Shown: positions 38,108-47,082, numbered from the stretch's first letter. The stretch is 64,000 nucleotides of DNA from Synechococcus sp. HJ21-Hayes (GCF_024345835.1 NZ_JAGQBW010000014.1:1-64000), one strand, 5' to 3'. Translations and numbers: made by a program. Notes: generated by a model not told the origin, from the sequence alone.

Positions 38108-40441
38108 TTATAGGCAGGGTTCCTGGGGGCGGCTGGTGTGGAGTTCGGGGCCATCGGCCAGGCCCATCAGCTGGCCGATGGCCAGGGCTCCGTCGTTGCA
38201 GGGGAGCTGCTGGGGCCAGAGGGGTTCGATGCCCCGTTGCTCTAGTGCCGCGGTGCTCAGCTCCAGCAGCAGCTGGTTCTGAAAGCACCCCCCGCTGAGC
38301 AGGAAGCGCCGGCACTCCAGGGCGGTGGCCAGCTCGGCCACGGCGCCCGCCAGGGCCCGGTGAAAGGCCAGGGCGCTCACGCTGGCGGCAACGCCACTGG
38401 CCTGATCCCGCAGGAGCTCCTCCAGCAGGGGTTGCCAATCCAGCTGCCATGGCTGCGGCCCTGGCGGGCGCCGCAGCGGCAGGGGGTAGGCGGGGGTGCT
38501 GGTAGGGGCGTCCAGGGCCAGGGCCTCCAGCGCCATGGCGGCTTGCCCCTCGTAGCTGCAGCGCTGCGGCAGGCCCAGCAGGGCGGCTACCCCATCAAAC
38601 AGGCGTCCCACGCTGGAACAGAGCGGGCTGTTGAGCTGGCTGGCCATGGCGCGTTGCAGCACCTCCAGCTCTTCGGCACTGAAGGCCGACCAGCGGGCTG
38701 CCCCCCGGTCGCCGAAGGCGGCGATCAGCAGCCCCAGGGCGGCGCGGCGCGGTTCCCGCAGGGCCGCCTCACCCCCTGGTAGGCGGAAGGGCCGCAGGTG
38801 GGCCAGCCGTTGGTAGCCGCCAGCGTTTACCCGCAGGCATTCGCCTCCCCAGAGGCTGCCGTCGGCCCCATGGCCCGCGCCATCCCAGGCCACGCCGATG
38901 GCAGAGCCCTCCAGGCCGTGTTCCGCCATCACCGCTAGCAGGTGGGCGTGGTGGTGCTGCAGCCGGCCCAGTGGCAGCTGTTCCGCCTTGGCCAGCGCTG
39001 CTGCCAGTTGGGACGACGCATAGCCTGGGTGCTGATCGCAGCCGATGGTGCTGGCTCTGGGGCCATGGCGGCCACGCCATTGCTCCAGGGTGTGGCGCAG
39101 GCGCTGCACCCCGGCGCTGCTGCTCAGGTTGCCGAGATCCGGGCTGAGTAGCCACCAGCCGGGCAGGCCCATGGCCAGGTTGCCTTTCACCTGGGCGCCA
39201 AGGGCGAGGGCTTGGCTGCTGGTGGTTCGGGGCAGCGCGCAGGGCGCGAGCCCCCGCCCCAGCCGCAGCACCAAGGGCCGTTGGCAGGCCACCCGCACAA
39301 CGCTGTCGTCGATCCGGTTCACGATCCGCAGCCCATGGCTCAACACCCCATCGGCTAGCTGCTTGAGCAGGGTGGCATCGGCATCGGCCTCCACGCACAG
39401 CGGTTCACCGGAGCGGTTGGCACTGGTGGCTACCACCACCCCACCCATGGGCTCCAGCAGCAGCTGGTGCAGGCCGCTGGTGGGTCGCATCACCCCTAGC
39501 CAGGGGCTGCCCGGCGCCACGGCCTCCGCCACTGCAGCCCAGCCCTGCCGGCTGCGGCGCAGCAGCACGATCGGTGCTGCAGGCCCCTCGAAGATCGCCG
39601 CTTCCTCGGGGCTCCGCTGGCAGTGCTGGTCCACCCAGGCGCGGGTGGCCATCAGGGCCAGGGGTTGATCCGGGCGCCCCTTGCGGCGCCGCAGGCTTGC
39701 CACGGCCTTGGGATTGCGGGCATCCACCAGTAGCTGGAAACCCCCCATCCCTTGCAGTGCCACGATCTGGCCGTTCTGCAGGGCGCTGACGGCGGCGCTG
39801 ATGCAGGCCGCGGCGGTGCCGGTGTCGCCCTGCCAGCGCAGCTGAGGGCCGCAGCTGGGGCAGCTGATGGTCTGGGCGTGGAAACGGCGATCGCCGGGAT
39901 CGGCGTACTCGCGCTCACAGCTGGGGCAGAGGGGAAAGTCCGCCAGGCTGGTGTTGTGGCGCTCGAACGGCAGTTGATCCACCACGCTGTAGCGGGGGCC
40001 GCAATGGGTGCAGCTGATCAGCGGGTAGCGATAGCGGCGGTTGTGGGGGTTGCGCAGGTCCGCCAGGCAGTCCGGGCAGATGGCCAGATCGGGGGAGGTC
40101 AGGGCCACGGTCGGCTGGATGCCTTGGCCGGTGCCCGGGCCAGGCTGCGGCGCCGATGGTGCGATCTGGAAGTCCGTCAGCTCACCAGTGGCCGGCCTCC
40201 AGTGCTGGTGGAGTTGGTCGATGCGGCAATGGGGGGGTAGGTGTTGCTGCAGCGCCGCCAGGAATCGCTGCAGCTGAGCGGTTGGGCCCTCCAGAAGTAC
40301 GTCCACGCCGCTGGGGCTGTTGCGGACCCAGCCCCGGAGCTCCAGTTGCTGCGCCAGCCCATACAGGCGTGGCCGAAAGCCCACCCCCTGCACCAGGCCC
40401 TGGATCTGCAGCTGCAGCTGTTGTTCAGGGGTGCTGTCCAT
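38108..40441 (-). CDS. hypF: carbamoyltransferase HypF
   Basis: 777 residues from ATG 40441, which sits 17 nt inside the end of hypB. Makes carbamoyl adenylate from carbamoyl phosphate and transfers it to HypE. Order of domains: acylphosphatase (IQGLVQGVGFRPRLYGLA, about 10-27), two C4 zinc fingers (CPDCLADLRNPHNRRYRYPL with CTHCGP, then CPSCEREYADPGDRRFHAQT with CPSCGP, about 110-190), YrdC-like (RRRKGRPDQPLALM), and a Kae1-like domain with QHHHAHLLAVMAEHGL and GVAWDGAGHGADGSLWGGE. Confidence 0.97.
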   Translation of the reverse strand: MDSTPEQQLQLQIQGLVQGVGFRPRLYGLAQQLELRGWVRNSPSGVDVLLEGPTAQLQRFLAALQQHLPPHCRIDQLHQHWRPATGELTDFQIAPSAPQPGPGTGQGIQPTVALTSPDLAICPDCLADLRNPHNRRYRYPLISCTHCGPRYSVVDQLPFERHNTSLADFPLCPSCEREYADPGDRRFHAQTISCPSCGPQLRWQGDTGTAAACISAAVSALQNGQIVALQGMGGFQLLVDARNPKAVASLRRRKGRPDQPLALMATRAWVDQHCQRSPEEAAIFEGPAAPIVLLRRSRQGWAAVAEAVAPGSPWLGVMRPTSGLHQLLLEPMGGVVVATSANRSGEPLCVEADADATLLKQLADGVLSHGLRIVNRIDDSVVRVACQRPLVLRLGRGLAPCALPRTTSSQALALGAQVKGNLAMGLPGWWLLSPDLGNLSSSAGVQRLRHTLEQWRGRHGPRASTIGCDQHPGYASSQLAAALAKAEQLPLGRLQHHHAHLLAVMAEHGLEGSAIGVAWDGAGHGADGSLWGGECLRVNAGGYQRLAHLRPFRLPGGEAALREPRRAALGLLIAAFGDRGAARWSAFSAEELEVLQRAMASQLNSPLCSSVGRLFDGVAALLGLPQRCSYEGQAAMALEALALDAPTSTPAYPLPLRRPPGPQPWQLDWQPLLEELLRDQASGVAASVSALAFHRALAGAVAELATALECRRFLLSGGCFQNQLLLELSTAALEQRGIEPLWPQQLPCNDGALAIGQLMGLADGPELHTSRPQEPCL

Positions 40442-41123
40442 GGCCGGCTGGTAGGTGCTGCTGGAGCCAGTGGGAGAACGGCTCCAGGCCATGGCCGCTG
40501 CGGGCGGACAGCTCGAATAGCCGGGCCTGGGGGGCTACGGCCTGCAGGTTGTCCAGTGCTTGCTGTCGCTGGAATCCCACCGCCTCGGCCAGGTCGGCCT
40601 TGCTGATCAGCACCGCATCAGCGGATTTGAACAGGGCGGGGTACTTGAGGGGCTTGTCCTCCCCTTCCGTGACCGAGAGCATCACCACCCGCAGCTGTTC
40701 CCCCAGATCGAAGGCGGTGGGGCACACCAGGTTGCCCACGTTCTCAATCACCAACAGGTTCATGCCGCTGCAGTTGAGCTGGGCAAACGCACGCTCCACC
40801 AGGTCGGCCTCGAGGTGGCAGAGGTCGCCGGTGCGGATCTGCACGGCCCGTGCCCCGGCCTGGAGCAGCCGCTGGGCGTCGTTGTCGGTGGCCAGGTCGC
40901 CCACGATCACCCCCAGGGGCCGCTGGGGCCAGCGGCTGGCCAGTTGCTCCAGCAGGGCGGTTTTGCCCGAGCCCGGTGCCGACAGCAGATTCACTGCCAT
41001 CAGGCCGTGGCTACGGAAGTGCCGGCGGTTGTGGGCTGCCTGCTGATCGTTGCGGCTGAGCAGGCCCTGCTGCAGCGTGATCAGCCGGCGGGGGGGGGCA
41101 GCGCAGCCACAGGTTCCGCACAT
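40425..41123 (-). CDS. hypB: GTPase and nickel-insertion factor HypB
   Basis: 232 residues. SIMIBI-class GTPase delivering nickel to HoxH with HypA. The N-terminus MCGTCGC carries the high-affinity nickel motif, but the histidine-rich storage stretch common between it and the G domain is missing. G-domain motifs: NLLSAPGSGKTALLEQL (P-loop), LLVIENVGNLVCP, and ISKADL. The start is one base after the hypA stop; the end overlaps hypF by 17 nt. Confidence 0.97.
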   Translation of the reverse strand: MCGTCGCAAPPRRLITLQQGLLSRNDQQAAHNRRHFRSHGLMAVNLLSAPGSGKTALLEQLASRWPQRPLGVIVGDLATDNDAQRLLQAGARAVQIRTGDLCHLEADLVERAFAQLNCSGMNLLVIENVGNLVCPTAFDLGEQLRVVMLSVTEGEDKPLKYPALFKSADAVLISKADLAEAVGFQRQQALDNLQAVAPQARLFELSARSGHGLEPFSHWLQQHLPAGHGQHP

Positions 41124-41471
41124 CTAGGACACCTCCAGCTGCACCAGTTCCAACTCCCGGCCCTGCAGCAGCTGGCTGGAGAGGGCGCCGCAGCGGGGGC
41201 AGGCATGGATCACGTCCGCTGGGGCGAAGGTCTGCTGGCAGTGTGGGCAGAAACACAGGGTGGGTACCACCTCGAGATCCAGGGTGGTGGGTTCGCCGTT
41301 GGGGTTGTCGTCGGCCATCACCACGGCGAAGGCCAGGCGCAGGGCCTCGGGGTTCACCCCCGAGAGGCTGCCGATGCGGAGCTGCATCCGATGGATCTGC
41401 CGGGCTCCGGCACGCACTAGCTCCTGTTCGGCCAGCTGGCGCACCTCCTCCATCAGGGCCAGTTCATGCAT
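41124..41471 (-). CDS. hypA: hydrogenase nickel chaperone HypA
   Basis: 115 residues from ATG 41471. The nickel-binding N-terminus is [10 protein letters not shown], and the zinc site is CFCPHCQ (C-x2-C) plus ACPRCGA (C-x2-C) about 15 residues later. It supplies nickel in complex with HypB. The start lies 8 nt inside the end of hoxW, and its TAG directly abuts the hypB ATG. Confidence 0.96.
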   Translation of the reverse strand: MHELALMEEVRQLAEQELVRAGARQIHRMQLRIGSLSGVNPEALRLAFAVVMADDNPNGEPTTLDLEVVPTLCFCPHCQQTFAPADVIHACPRCGALSSQLLQGRELELVQLEVS

Positions 41472-41916
41472 GGCCGGCCTCCCGCCGGATCCAGGCCAGC
41501 AACAGCGCCATCGCCTCGTCCATGGCGGCGGTGGCCCCAGCTGAGAGGCCATGGCGGTAGGCCCAGGCCTGGGCGGGGATCAGCAGCTGCCAGGCCTGGG
41601 GCTGGCGCCCGTAGAGCTGCTGGCTCAGTTGCAGCAGGGCCTGGGGCGAGAGCTGATGGCTGAAGGGGGGCGGGGGTGCACCGGCCTGCAGGGGTTCCAG
41701 GGCCAGGGGCTGCCGCACTGTGCCGTGGTGCGCATCCACGAACACCACCTGGTCGGCGTTGGCCATCCGGGCTGCGAGCTCCGGGGTGAGCTGATGCACT
41801 GCCGTCACATCCAGCTGGGGCAGGGCGAGGGCTTCGAGGGCCGCGGCGATGTGCCAGCCCACGCCGTCGTCGCCACGCAGGGTGTTGCCGTAGCCGATCA
41901 CCAGGTGTTGGCTCAT
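41464..41916 (-). CDS. hoxW: HoxH-specific maturation endopeptidase
   Basis: 150 residues. Nickel-dependent protease of the HycI/HyaD family; it removes the C-terminal extension of HoxH after nickel is in place. The start [20 protein letters not shown] contains the conserved Asp, VFVDAHHG carries the second acidic ligand, and the last ligand His lies near [11 protein letters not shown]. It overlaps hoxH by 4 nt and hypA by 8 nt. The cleavable tail is present in HoxH (see there). Confidence 0.94.
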   Translation of the reverse strand: MSQHLVIGYGNTLRGDDGVGWHIAAALEALALPQLDVTAVHQLTPELAARMANADQVVFVDAHHGTVRQPLALEPLQAGAPPPPFSHQLSPQALLQLSQQLYGRQPQAWQLLIPAQAWAYRHGLSAGATAAMDEAMALLLAWIRREAGHA

Positions 41917-43367
41917 CCGCGCCGCCGCTCCTCCAGCAGGGTTCCATCGGGGCCGATCAGCTGCACCAGTAGCGGCATCTGGCCGGCTGCATGGGTGGAG
42001 CAGGAGAGGCAGGGATCAAAACAGCGGATGCCCGCCTCCACCCGGTTGAGCATGGCCTCGCTGAGGTTGCCATCGGCCAGGTAATGGCGCGCGATCTGGG
42101 TGATCGTGCGGTTCATGGCGCTGTTGTTCTGGCCGGTGGCGATGATCAGGTTCACCTTCGCGATCAGCCCGTTGGCATCCACCCAGTAGTGGTGGAACAG
42201 GGTGCCCCGCGGTGCCTCGCTCACCCCCATGGCCTCATGGCAGTTCACCCCCGCCCGGGCCCGCACGTGGGTGGCGGTGATCAGCGGATCGTCGAGCAGC
42301 TGCTCCATCTGCTCCAGGCAGGCCAGGATCTCGATCAGCCGTGCCAGGTGATAGAGGAACGAGGCGGTCACCACCCGTCCGCCCCGCTGGCGCAGTTCCT
42401 GCAGTTCCTGGTCAGCCCGTTCGCTGCCGATGCAGTCGCATAGGTTCAGCCGTGCCAGTGGGCCCACCCGGTAGCTGCCGGCCTGGGGGCCGAGGGCCTG
42501 GATGTAGGGGAATTTCAGATAGCTCCACGGCTCCACGGCTTCTGCCAGGAACTGCTCCACGTCGTCCTCCTGGAGGCCGTCGGCCACCAGGGAGCCATCG
42601 CTGGCCATCACCCGGATGCCACCGCTGCGGCGGCCGCCGTAGTGCTCCCAGCTGCCGTCCTTCCCTACCAGCCCCAGAAATAGGGAGGGAAAGTTGCCGA
42701 ACACCTCCAGCTCCTCCTGCAGCTGGGTGTCGAGCAGTTGTTTGAACAGGCTCAAGCCCCGCTCGGCAATGGTGAAGGCTTCCGGCAGTCCCGCCCGGAT
42801 CTGGTCGCGCAGTGCCGGGCTGAGGGGGCTGCGCACGCCGCCGGGCACGGCCCAGGCGGCATGGATTTTGCGGCCCCCCAGGGCCTCAATCACCCCCTGG
42901 CCGAACTGGCGCAGGCGGATGCCGGCGCGGGCCAGGTCGGGGTTGGCGGCGATCAGGCCGAACAGGTTGCGTTGGGTTGGATCGCTGTTCCAGCCCAACA
43001 GGAAATCAGGGCTGCTGAGGTGAAAGAACGAGAGGGCATGGCTCTGGGTGAGTTGCGCCAGGTTCATCAAGCGCCGCAGGTGTTCGGCCGCCGGTGGGAT
43101 CGCCACGCCCAGGATCTTGTCGCCGGTTTTCGCCGCGGCCAGCAGATGGCTTACCGGGCAGATGCCGCAGATGCGTGCGGTGATCGCCGCCATCTCGGTG
43201 AAGGGACGGCCCTCACAGAACCGCTCGAACCCGCGGTATTCGGTCACGTGGAAGCGCGCCGTGGCCACGGCACCGCTCCCATCGAGCTGAATCGTGATCT
43301 TGGCGTGCCCTTCGATGCGGGTCACCGGATCGATCGTGATGCGGCGGGGAGTGGATTCGGGGTGCAT
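41913..43367 (-). CDS. hoxH: bidirectional [NiFe]-hydrogenase large subunit
   Basis: 484 residues. Carries the NiFe(CN)2CO active site, catalysing 2H+ + 2e- <-> H2. The N-terminal site is RICGIC (Cys67 and Cys70) and the C-terminal site DPCLSCSTH (Cys453 and Cys456). A further 25 residues after His459 (AAGQMPLL…) form the extension cut by HoxW. EGHAKITI and [13 protein letters not shown] are typical of the subgroup. Stop overlaps hoxW by 4 nt; hoxY ends 12 nt upstream. Confidence 0.98.
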   Translation of the reverse strand: MHPESTPRRITIDPVTRIEGHAKITIQLDGSGAVATARFHVTEYRGFERFCEGRPFTEMAAITARICGICPVSHLLAAAKTGDKILGVAIPPAAEHLRRLMNLAQLTQSHALSFFHLSSPDFLLGWNSDPTQRNLFGLIAANPDLARAGIRLRQFGQGVIEALGGRKIHAAWAVPGGVRSPLSPALRDQIRAGLPEAFTIAERGLSLFKQLLDTQLQEELEVFGNFPSLFLGLVGKDGSWEHYGGRRSGGIRVMASDGSLVADGLQEDDVEQFLAEAVEPWSYLKFPYIQALGPQAGSYRVGPLARLNLCDCIGSERADQELQELRQRGGRVVTASFLYHLARLIEILACLEQMEQLLDDPLITATHVRARAGVNCHEAMGVSEAPRGTLFHHYWVDANGLIAKVNLIIATGQNNSAMNRTITQIARHYLADGNLSEAMLNRVEAGIRCFDPCLSCSTHAAGQMPLLVQLIGPDGTLLEERRRG

Positions 43368-43379
43368 GGCGCGGCGTCC

Positions 43380-43952
43380 TCAACCGAAGCGGATCAGGTC
43401 GGGGCCGCTGAGCTCGGGCCATTCACCCCGCAGCAAGGGCTCCACCACTGCCCGGATGCGGCTCGCCGAGGGCGGGCAGCCCGGCAGGTAGACGTCGACC
43501 GGCACTACCTCATGCACGGGCAGCACGCGCTCCAGCAGCTCGGGCACGATTCCGGGGGCATGGGGCCGTTGGCCACTGCCATCAGCCAGCTCGAGGTAGG
43601 CGCGCCGCAGTACGGGATCGGCACCCTCCAACATGTTGCGCATCCCTGGGATGTTCGCCGTCACGGCGCAGTCACCGAAGGACACCAGCACCGTGGTGTT
43701 GGCCCGCACCTGCTGAATCAGGACCAGGTTGTCGGTATTGCCCACCCCGCCCTCCACCAGGCAGATGTCCACGGCTGCGGGGTAGTCCTTGCGGTCGCAG
43801 GCCACCGGGCTGTACACGATGTCGGCCTGCTGGGCGAGTTCCAGTAGCCATTCATCGAGGTCGAGAAACGACATGTGGCAACCGGAGCACCCCGCCAGCC
43901 ACACGGTGGCCAGCCGTTGCTTGCGGGGGATCGTGGGGCTCACGGGTTCCAT
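43380..43952 (-). CDS. hoxY: bidirectional [NiFe]-hydrogenase small subunit
   Basis: 190 residues, the short form typical of group 3d enzymes with a single proximal [4Fe-4S] cluster. Ligand cysteines: WLAGCSGCHMSFLDLDEW at the N-terminus, SFGDCAVTANIPGMRN, and YLPGCPPSASRI. It passes electrons from HoxH to HoxU. The start is 13 nt inside the end of hoxU. Confidence 0.97.
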   Translation of the reverse strand: MEPVSPTIPRKQRLATVWLAGCSGCHMSFLDLDEWLLELAQQADIVYSPVACDRKDYPAAVDICLVEGGVGNTDNLVLIQQVRANTTVLVSFGDCAVTANIPGMRNMLEGADPVLRRAYLELADGSGQRPHAPGIVPELLERVLPVHEVVPVDVYLPGCPPSASRIRAVVEPLLRGEWPELSGPDLIRFG

Positions 43953-44656
43953 CGCTGCTGCTGCCGGGCTTGCATCAGTGCCTGGAGCCGTGCTGGGTCG
44001 CTGTGCTTCTCGTCGGTGGTATCACCCCTGTGGAACAGGGCGCCGGTGGGACACACCTCCACGCATTTGCCGCAGTGGGTGCAGGCCTCCACGGCACCCC
44101 AGGGTTCCTCGAGCCCGGCAATGATCCGGCAGTGTTCGCCGCGCCAGCCCACATCCCACACGTGGGCCCCTTCCACCTCGTCGCACACCCGCACACAGCG
44201 GGTGCAGAGCACGCAGCGGTTGTGATCCATTCCGAATAGCGGGTGGGAGAGATCCACGTGGCGATCGGGGAAGCGATAGGGCAGGCGGCTGTGGTCCATC
44301 CCCACCTCCACCGCCAGGTTCTGCAGTTCGCAGTGGCCGTTGGCCACGCAGATGCCACACACGTGGTTGCCCTCCGTGAACAGCAGCTCGATCAGCGTGC
44401 GGCGGATGTCCTGCAGGCGCGGGGTAGCGGTGTGCACCTGCATTCCCTCTTGCACGGGGGTGATGCAGGCCGGCAGGAGTGTGTCGTTGCCGCTCACCTC
44501 CACCAGGCACATTCGGCAGGCCGCCACCGCCGACAACCCCTCCAGGAAACAGAGGGTGGGGATGGCAATGCTCGCCTCCTGCGCCGCCTGCAGCACGGTG
44601 GAGTCCGCCGCGATCGCCACGTCATGGTCGTCGATGCGCAGGCTGTAGAGGTTCAT
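43940..44656 (-). CDS. hoxU: hydrogenase diaphorase subunit HoxU
   Basis: 238 residues from ATG 44656. Ferredoxin-like subunit related to NuoG's N-terminus. The [2Fe-2S] site uses cysteines in PTLCFLEGLSAVAACRMCLV and LLPACITP; a cluster with histidine ligation is suggested by GNHVCGICVANGHCELQ. Two [4Fe-4S] clusters follow: CVLCTRCVRVC and CTHCGKCVEVCP. The start overlaps the end of hoxF by 4 nt. It connects the hydrogenase dimer with HoxF and possibly ferredoxin. Confidence 0.97.
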   Translation of the reverse strand: MNLYSLRIDDHDVAIAADSTVLQAAQEASIAIPTLCFLEGLSAVAACRMCLVEVSGNDTLLPACITPVQEGMQVHTATPRLQDIRRTLIELLFTEGNHVCGICVANGHCELQNLAVEVGMDHSRLPYRFPDRHVDLSHPLFGMDHNRCVLCTRCVRVCDEVEGAHVWDVGWRGEHCRIIAGLEEPWGAVEACTHCGKCVEVCPTGALFHRGDTTDEKHSDPARLQALMQARQQQRWNP

Positions 44657-46224
44657 CGGCGGGTCTCCACCGGCACTAGGGCCAGATAGTCGTCGCGGAA
44701 GTGGCGCAGGGTGCTGAGTACGGGCCTTGGGGCGCCCTGGCCCAAGCCGCAGAGGCTGGTGTCCTTCACCATGCGGCACAGGCTCTCCAGCTGTTCGAGA
44801 TCCTCTGGGGTGGCCCGCCGATCCAGGATCTGCTCCAGCAGGTTGTCGAGTTGCACGGTGCCGGCGCGGCAGGGAACGCACTTGCCGCACGATTCCTCCC
44901 GGCTGAACGCCATGAAGAAGCGGGCGATGTCCACCATGTCGGTGGTGTCGTCCATCACCACCATGCCGCCGGAGCCCATGATCGTGCCGAGGGATTGGAG
45001 GCTCTCGTAGTCCACGGGCGTGTCCAGCTGGTGGGCTGGAACGCAGCCGCCGGACGGTCCACCGGTCTGCACGGCCTTGATGCTTCTGCCCGCCGGCGTC
45101 CCACCGCCCATCGTCTCTACAACCGTGCGGAGGCTGGTACCCATCGGCACCTCGATCACGCCGCTCCGGCGCACGTGGCCGGTGAGGGAGAACACCTTGG
45201 TGCCCCGGCCGTAGGTCTCCAGGCCGAGGCGCAGCAGCGCCGGCAGATTGGCGAAGGTTTCCACGTTGTTGATCAGCGTGGGCAGGCCGAACACCCCCCG
45301 CTCTGCCGGATAGGGCGGCCGGGGCCGCGGCATGCCGCGTTTGCCCTCGATCGACTGCATCAAGGCGGTTTCCTCGCCGCATACATAGGCGCCGGCCCCC
45401 ACCCGCAGCTCCACATCAAAGTTGCAACGGCTCCCCGCGATCGCCGTGCCCAGCCAGCCGTGCCCCTGGGCCGCGGCGATGGCGGTGCGCAGCCGGGCAA
45501 TGGCTAGGGGGTATTCCGCCCGCACGTAGATGAGGCCACGGCTGGCCCCCACGGTGTGGGCCGCGATGGCCATGCCCTCCAGCACGGTGTGGGGATCGCC
45601 TTCCAGCACGGTGCGATCCATGAAGGCACCGGGATCGCCCTCATCGGCGTTGCACACCACCACCTTTTCGGTGCCAGGCATCTGGGCCACGGCGGCCCAC
45701 TTGAGCCCGGTGGGATAGCCAGCCCCGCCCCGGCCCCTCAGGCCGCTGCGCCGCACCTGTTCGATCACGGCTGCGGGGTTGTTGTTCTGCAGAACCCGTT
45801 CCAGTTGCCGGTAGGCGCCGGCCGCTAGGGCCTCCTCGATGGAGGTGGGATCGATCTGGCCACAGTGCTCCAACACCAGCCGCCGTTGCAGTTGGAAAAA
45901 GGGGTGGTTCAGATCAATCCGCAGGCCGCCAGCAGGGCACCAGTGAGCCAGGGTGTGCTGGGCGGCGGCCTCCATGAGGCTGGCGACCAGCTGGGCACCA
46001 TCGGCGACTGGAATGGAGCCGTAGAGCTGCGTTTGGGCTTTGGGGTCGGCGTCCATTGCCAGCAGTGGCCCATCGCTGCAGGGGCCCAGGCAACCCACCC
46101 CTTTCACCCTGAGGCCGTGCTCGAGCCCGGCGCGGGCGACGGCCTCGCTGAGGCTGTGCTGCAGCGAGGCACCGCCGCGGCTCCGGCAACTGGCGGCGGT
46201 GCAGACCCGCAGGCAGGCCTTCAT
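44653..46224 (-). CDS. hoxF: hydrogenase diaphorase subunit HoxF
   Basis: 523 residues from ATG 46224. NAD(P)H- and FMN-binding diaphorase similar to NuoF. An N-terminal thioredoxin-like [2Fe-2S] domain has VCTAASCRSRGG and GVGCLGPCSDGP. The NADH site is SGLRGRGGAGYPTGLKW, FMN contacts lie in CNADEGDPGAFMDR, and GAGAYVCGEETALMQSIEGK follows. The C-terminal [4Fe-4S] cluster is ESCGKCVPCRAGT plus SLCGLGQ. I reject the longer start at 46278 because ATG 46224 makes the standard N-terminus and a 4-nt overlap with hoxE. Confidence 0.97.
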   Translation of the reverse strand: MKACLRVCTAASCRSRGGASLQHSLSEAVARAGLEHGLRVKGVGCLGPCSDGPLLAMDADPKAQTQLYGSIPVADGAQLVASLMEAAAQHTLAHWCPAGGLRIDLNHPFFQLQRRLVLEHCGQIDPTSIEEALAAGAYRQLERVLQNNNPAAVIEQVRRSGLRGRGGAGYPTGLKWAAVAQMPGTEKVVVCNADEGDPGAFMDRTVLEGDPHTVLEGMAIAAHTVGASRGLIYVRAEYPLAIARLRTAIAAAQGHGWLGTAIAGSRCNFDVELRVGAGAYVCGEETALMQSIEGKRGMPRPRPPYPAERGVFGLPTLINNVETFANLPALLRLGLETYGRGTKVFSLTGHVRRSGVIEVPMGTSLRTVVETMGGGTPAGRSIKAVQTGGPSGGCVPAHQLDTPVDYESLQSLGTIMGSGGMVVMDDTTDMVDIARFFMAFSREESCGKCVPCRAGTVQLDNLLEQILDRRATPEDLEQLESLCRMVKDTSLCGLGQGAPRPVLSTLRHFRDDYLALVPVETRR

Positions 46225-46661
46225 GGCCGCAGCTCCCGCAAGCCCGACAGCACCGATGCGCAGCTCTGTTGATTCCACACCTGCTGGTCCACCACCACCA
46301 GCGGGGCACCGCTGCAGGTGCCGATGCAGCGCACCGAGCCGAGCTCAATGCCCCAGGTGTTCAGGGGTTCCCGTTGCAGGGCGGCCAACAGGCTGGCCGC
46401 GCCCTTCACATGACAGGCCGTACCGGTACAGACCAAACAGCGATGACGTGCCGGAGGCGAGAAGCGAAACAGGTGGTAGAAGCTGGCTGTGCCCTGGACC
46501 CGACTGAAGGGCAGGTGCAGTTGCCGCGCGATGTGGCGCAATAGGGGTGGGGTGAGATGGCGATAGAGTTCCTGGGCGCGATTCAAGACCTCAATCAGGC
46601 CGTCGGCCCGGTGCTCGTGGCGCTGCAGCACGGGCTCGAGTTCGGGGTAGCTCTCGGCCAT
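46221..46661 (-). CDS. hoxE: hydrogenase diaphorase subunit HoxE
   Basis: 146 residues. NuoE-like [2Fe-2S] protein with a thioredoxin fold. The cluster cysteines are LVCTGTACHVKGAAS and VRCIGTCSGAPLVVVD. The N-terminal helices (LTPPLLRHIARQLHLPFSRV, then GTASFYHLFRFSPPA) are typical. It is the first gene of the operon; a 149-nt region with a palindromic element separates it from the divergent SepF-like gene. Confidence 0.97.
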   Translation of the reverse strand: MAESYPELEPVLQRHEHRADGLIEVLNRAQELYRHLTPPLLRHIARQLHLPFSRVQGTASFYHLFRFSPPARHRCLVCTGTACHVKGAASLLAALQREPLNTWGIELGSVRCIGTCSGAPLVVVDQQVWNQQSCASVLSGLRELRP

Positions 46662-46753
46662 GGCTGGGATCAGCCCGGTGCCTTCAAGTTAGGAATGCAC
46701 CGCTGGTGTGGCAGCAGCACAACCGCGTTGATACCGGTCGTGATGCGCTGCGC

Positions 46754-46774
46754 TCACGACAGGTTGTGTCGTGA
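46754..46774. promoter_or_regulatory. inverted repeat in the hoxE/sepF-like intergenic region
   Basis: Arms TCACGACA (46754-46761) and TGTCGTGA (46767-46774) are exact inverted repeats around a 5-nt spacer. The 6-bp core TCGTGA occurs a third time at 46738-46743, in inverted orientation to the left arm. The element is 93 nt upstream of the hoxE start and 37 nt upstream of the SepF-like start, so it could be an operator shared by both. It does not match the LexA box or the NtcA box as I know them. A leader stem-loop is an alternative. Confidence 0.5.
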
Positions 46775-46810
46775 ACGGTCAAGGGTTGTGGAGAGCGTCA
46801 GCTTGCAGGC

Positions 46811-47071
46811 ATGCAAACCCCATTCCGCAGCCTCAGCACCGAAATTGCCCTGGTGACCCCCCTCTCGTTTGATGAGGCTTGCTCCGCCCTTGTGCTGGTG
46901 CGTGAGCAGAAAACCCTGGTGCTCGACACCGCCTCCCTGGAACCGGAGGTTGCCCAACGCACTGTGGATTTCCTCTCCGGCGGCGTGCTCGCGATCGATG
47001 GCCACTCCGAGCGGGTGGGGGAGCAGGTGTTTTTGTTTGCTCCCCAAGTGGTGCGGGTGTTGCGGGATTAA
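46811..47071 (+). CDS. minimal SepF-like (DUF552) protein
   Basis: 86 residues. The whole protein is one SepF domain: ALVTPLSFDEACSALVLVRE, TLVLDTASLEPEVAQRTVDF, LSGGVLAIDGHSERVGEQVF and LFAPQVVRVL. It aligns end to end with the core of the genuine SepF at 20763-21320 ([14 protein letters not shown] in SepF versus HSERVGEQVFLFAP here). It lacks the N-terminal membrane helix and linker, so it cannot anchor to the membrane in the usual way. It is divergent from the hox operon. A role in division is not certain; it might modulate the full-length SepF by heterodimerisation. Confidence 0.88.
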   Translation: MQTPFRSLSTEIALVTPLSFDEACSALVLVREQKTLVLDTASLEPEVAQRTVDFLSGGVLAIDGHSERVGEQVFLFAPQVVRVLRD

Positions 47072-47082
47072 CGCTGCTGCGC

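Noticed and set aside
46738-46774. Repeat cluster as a CRISPR-like or LexA site
   Set aside because: Only three 6-bp cores and no spacers of regular size; the sequence does not match the cyanobacterial LexA box as I know it.
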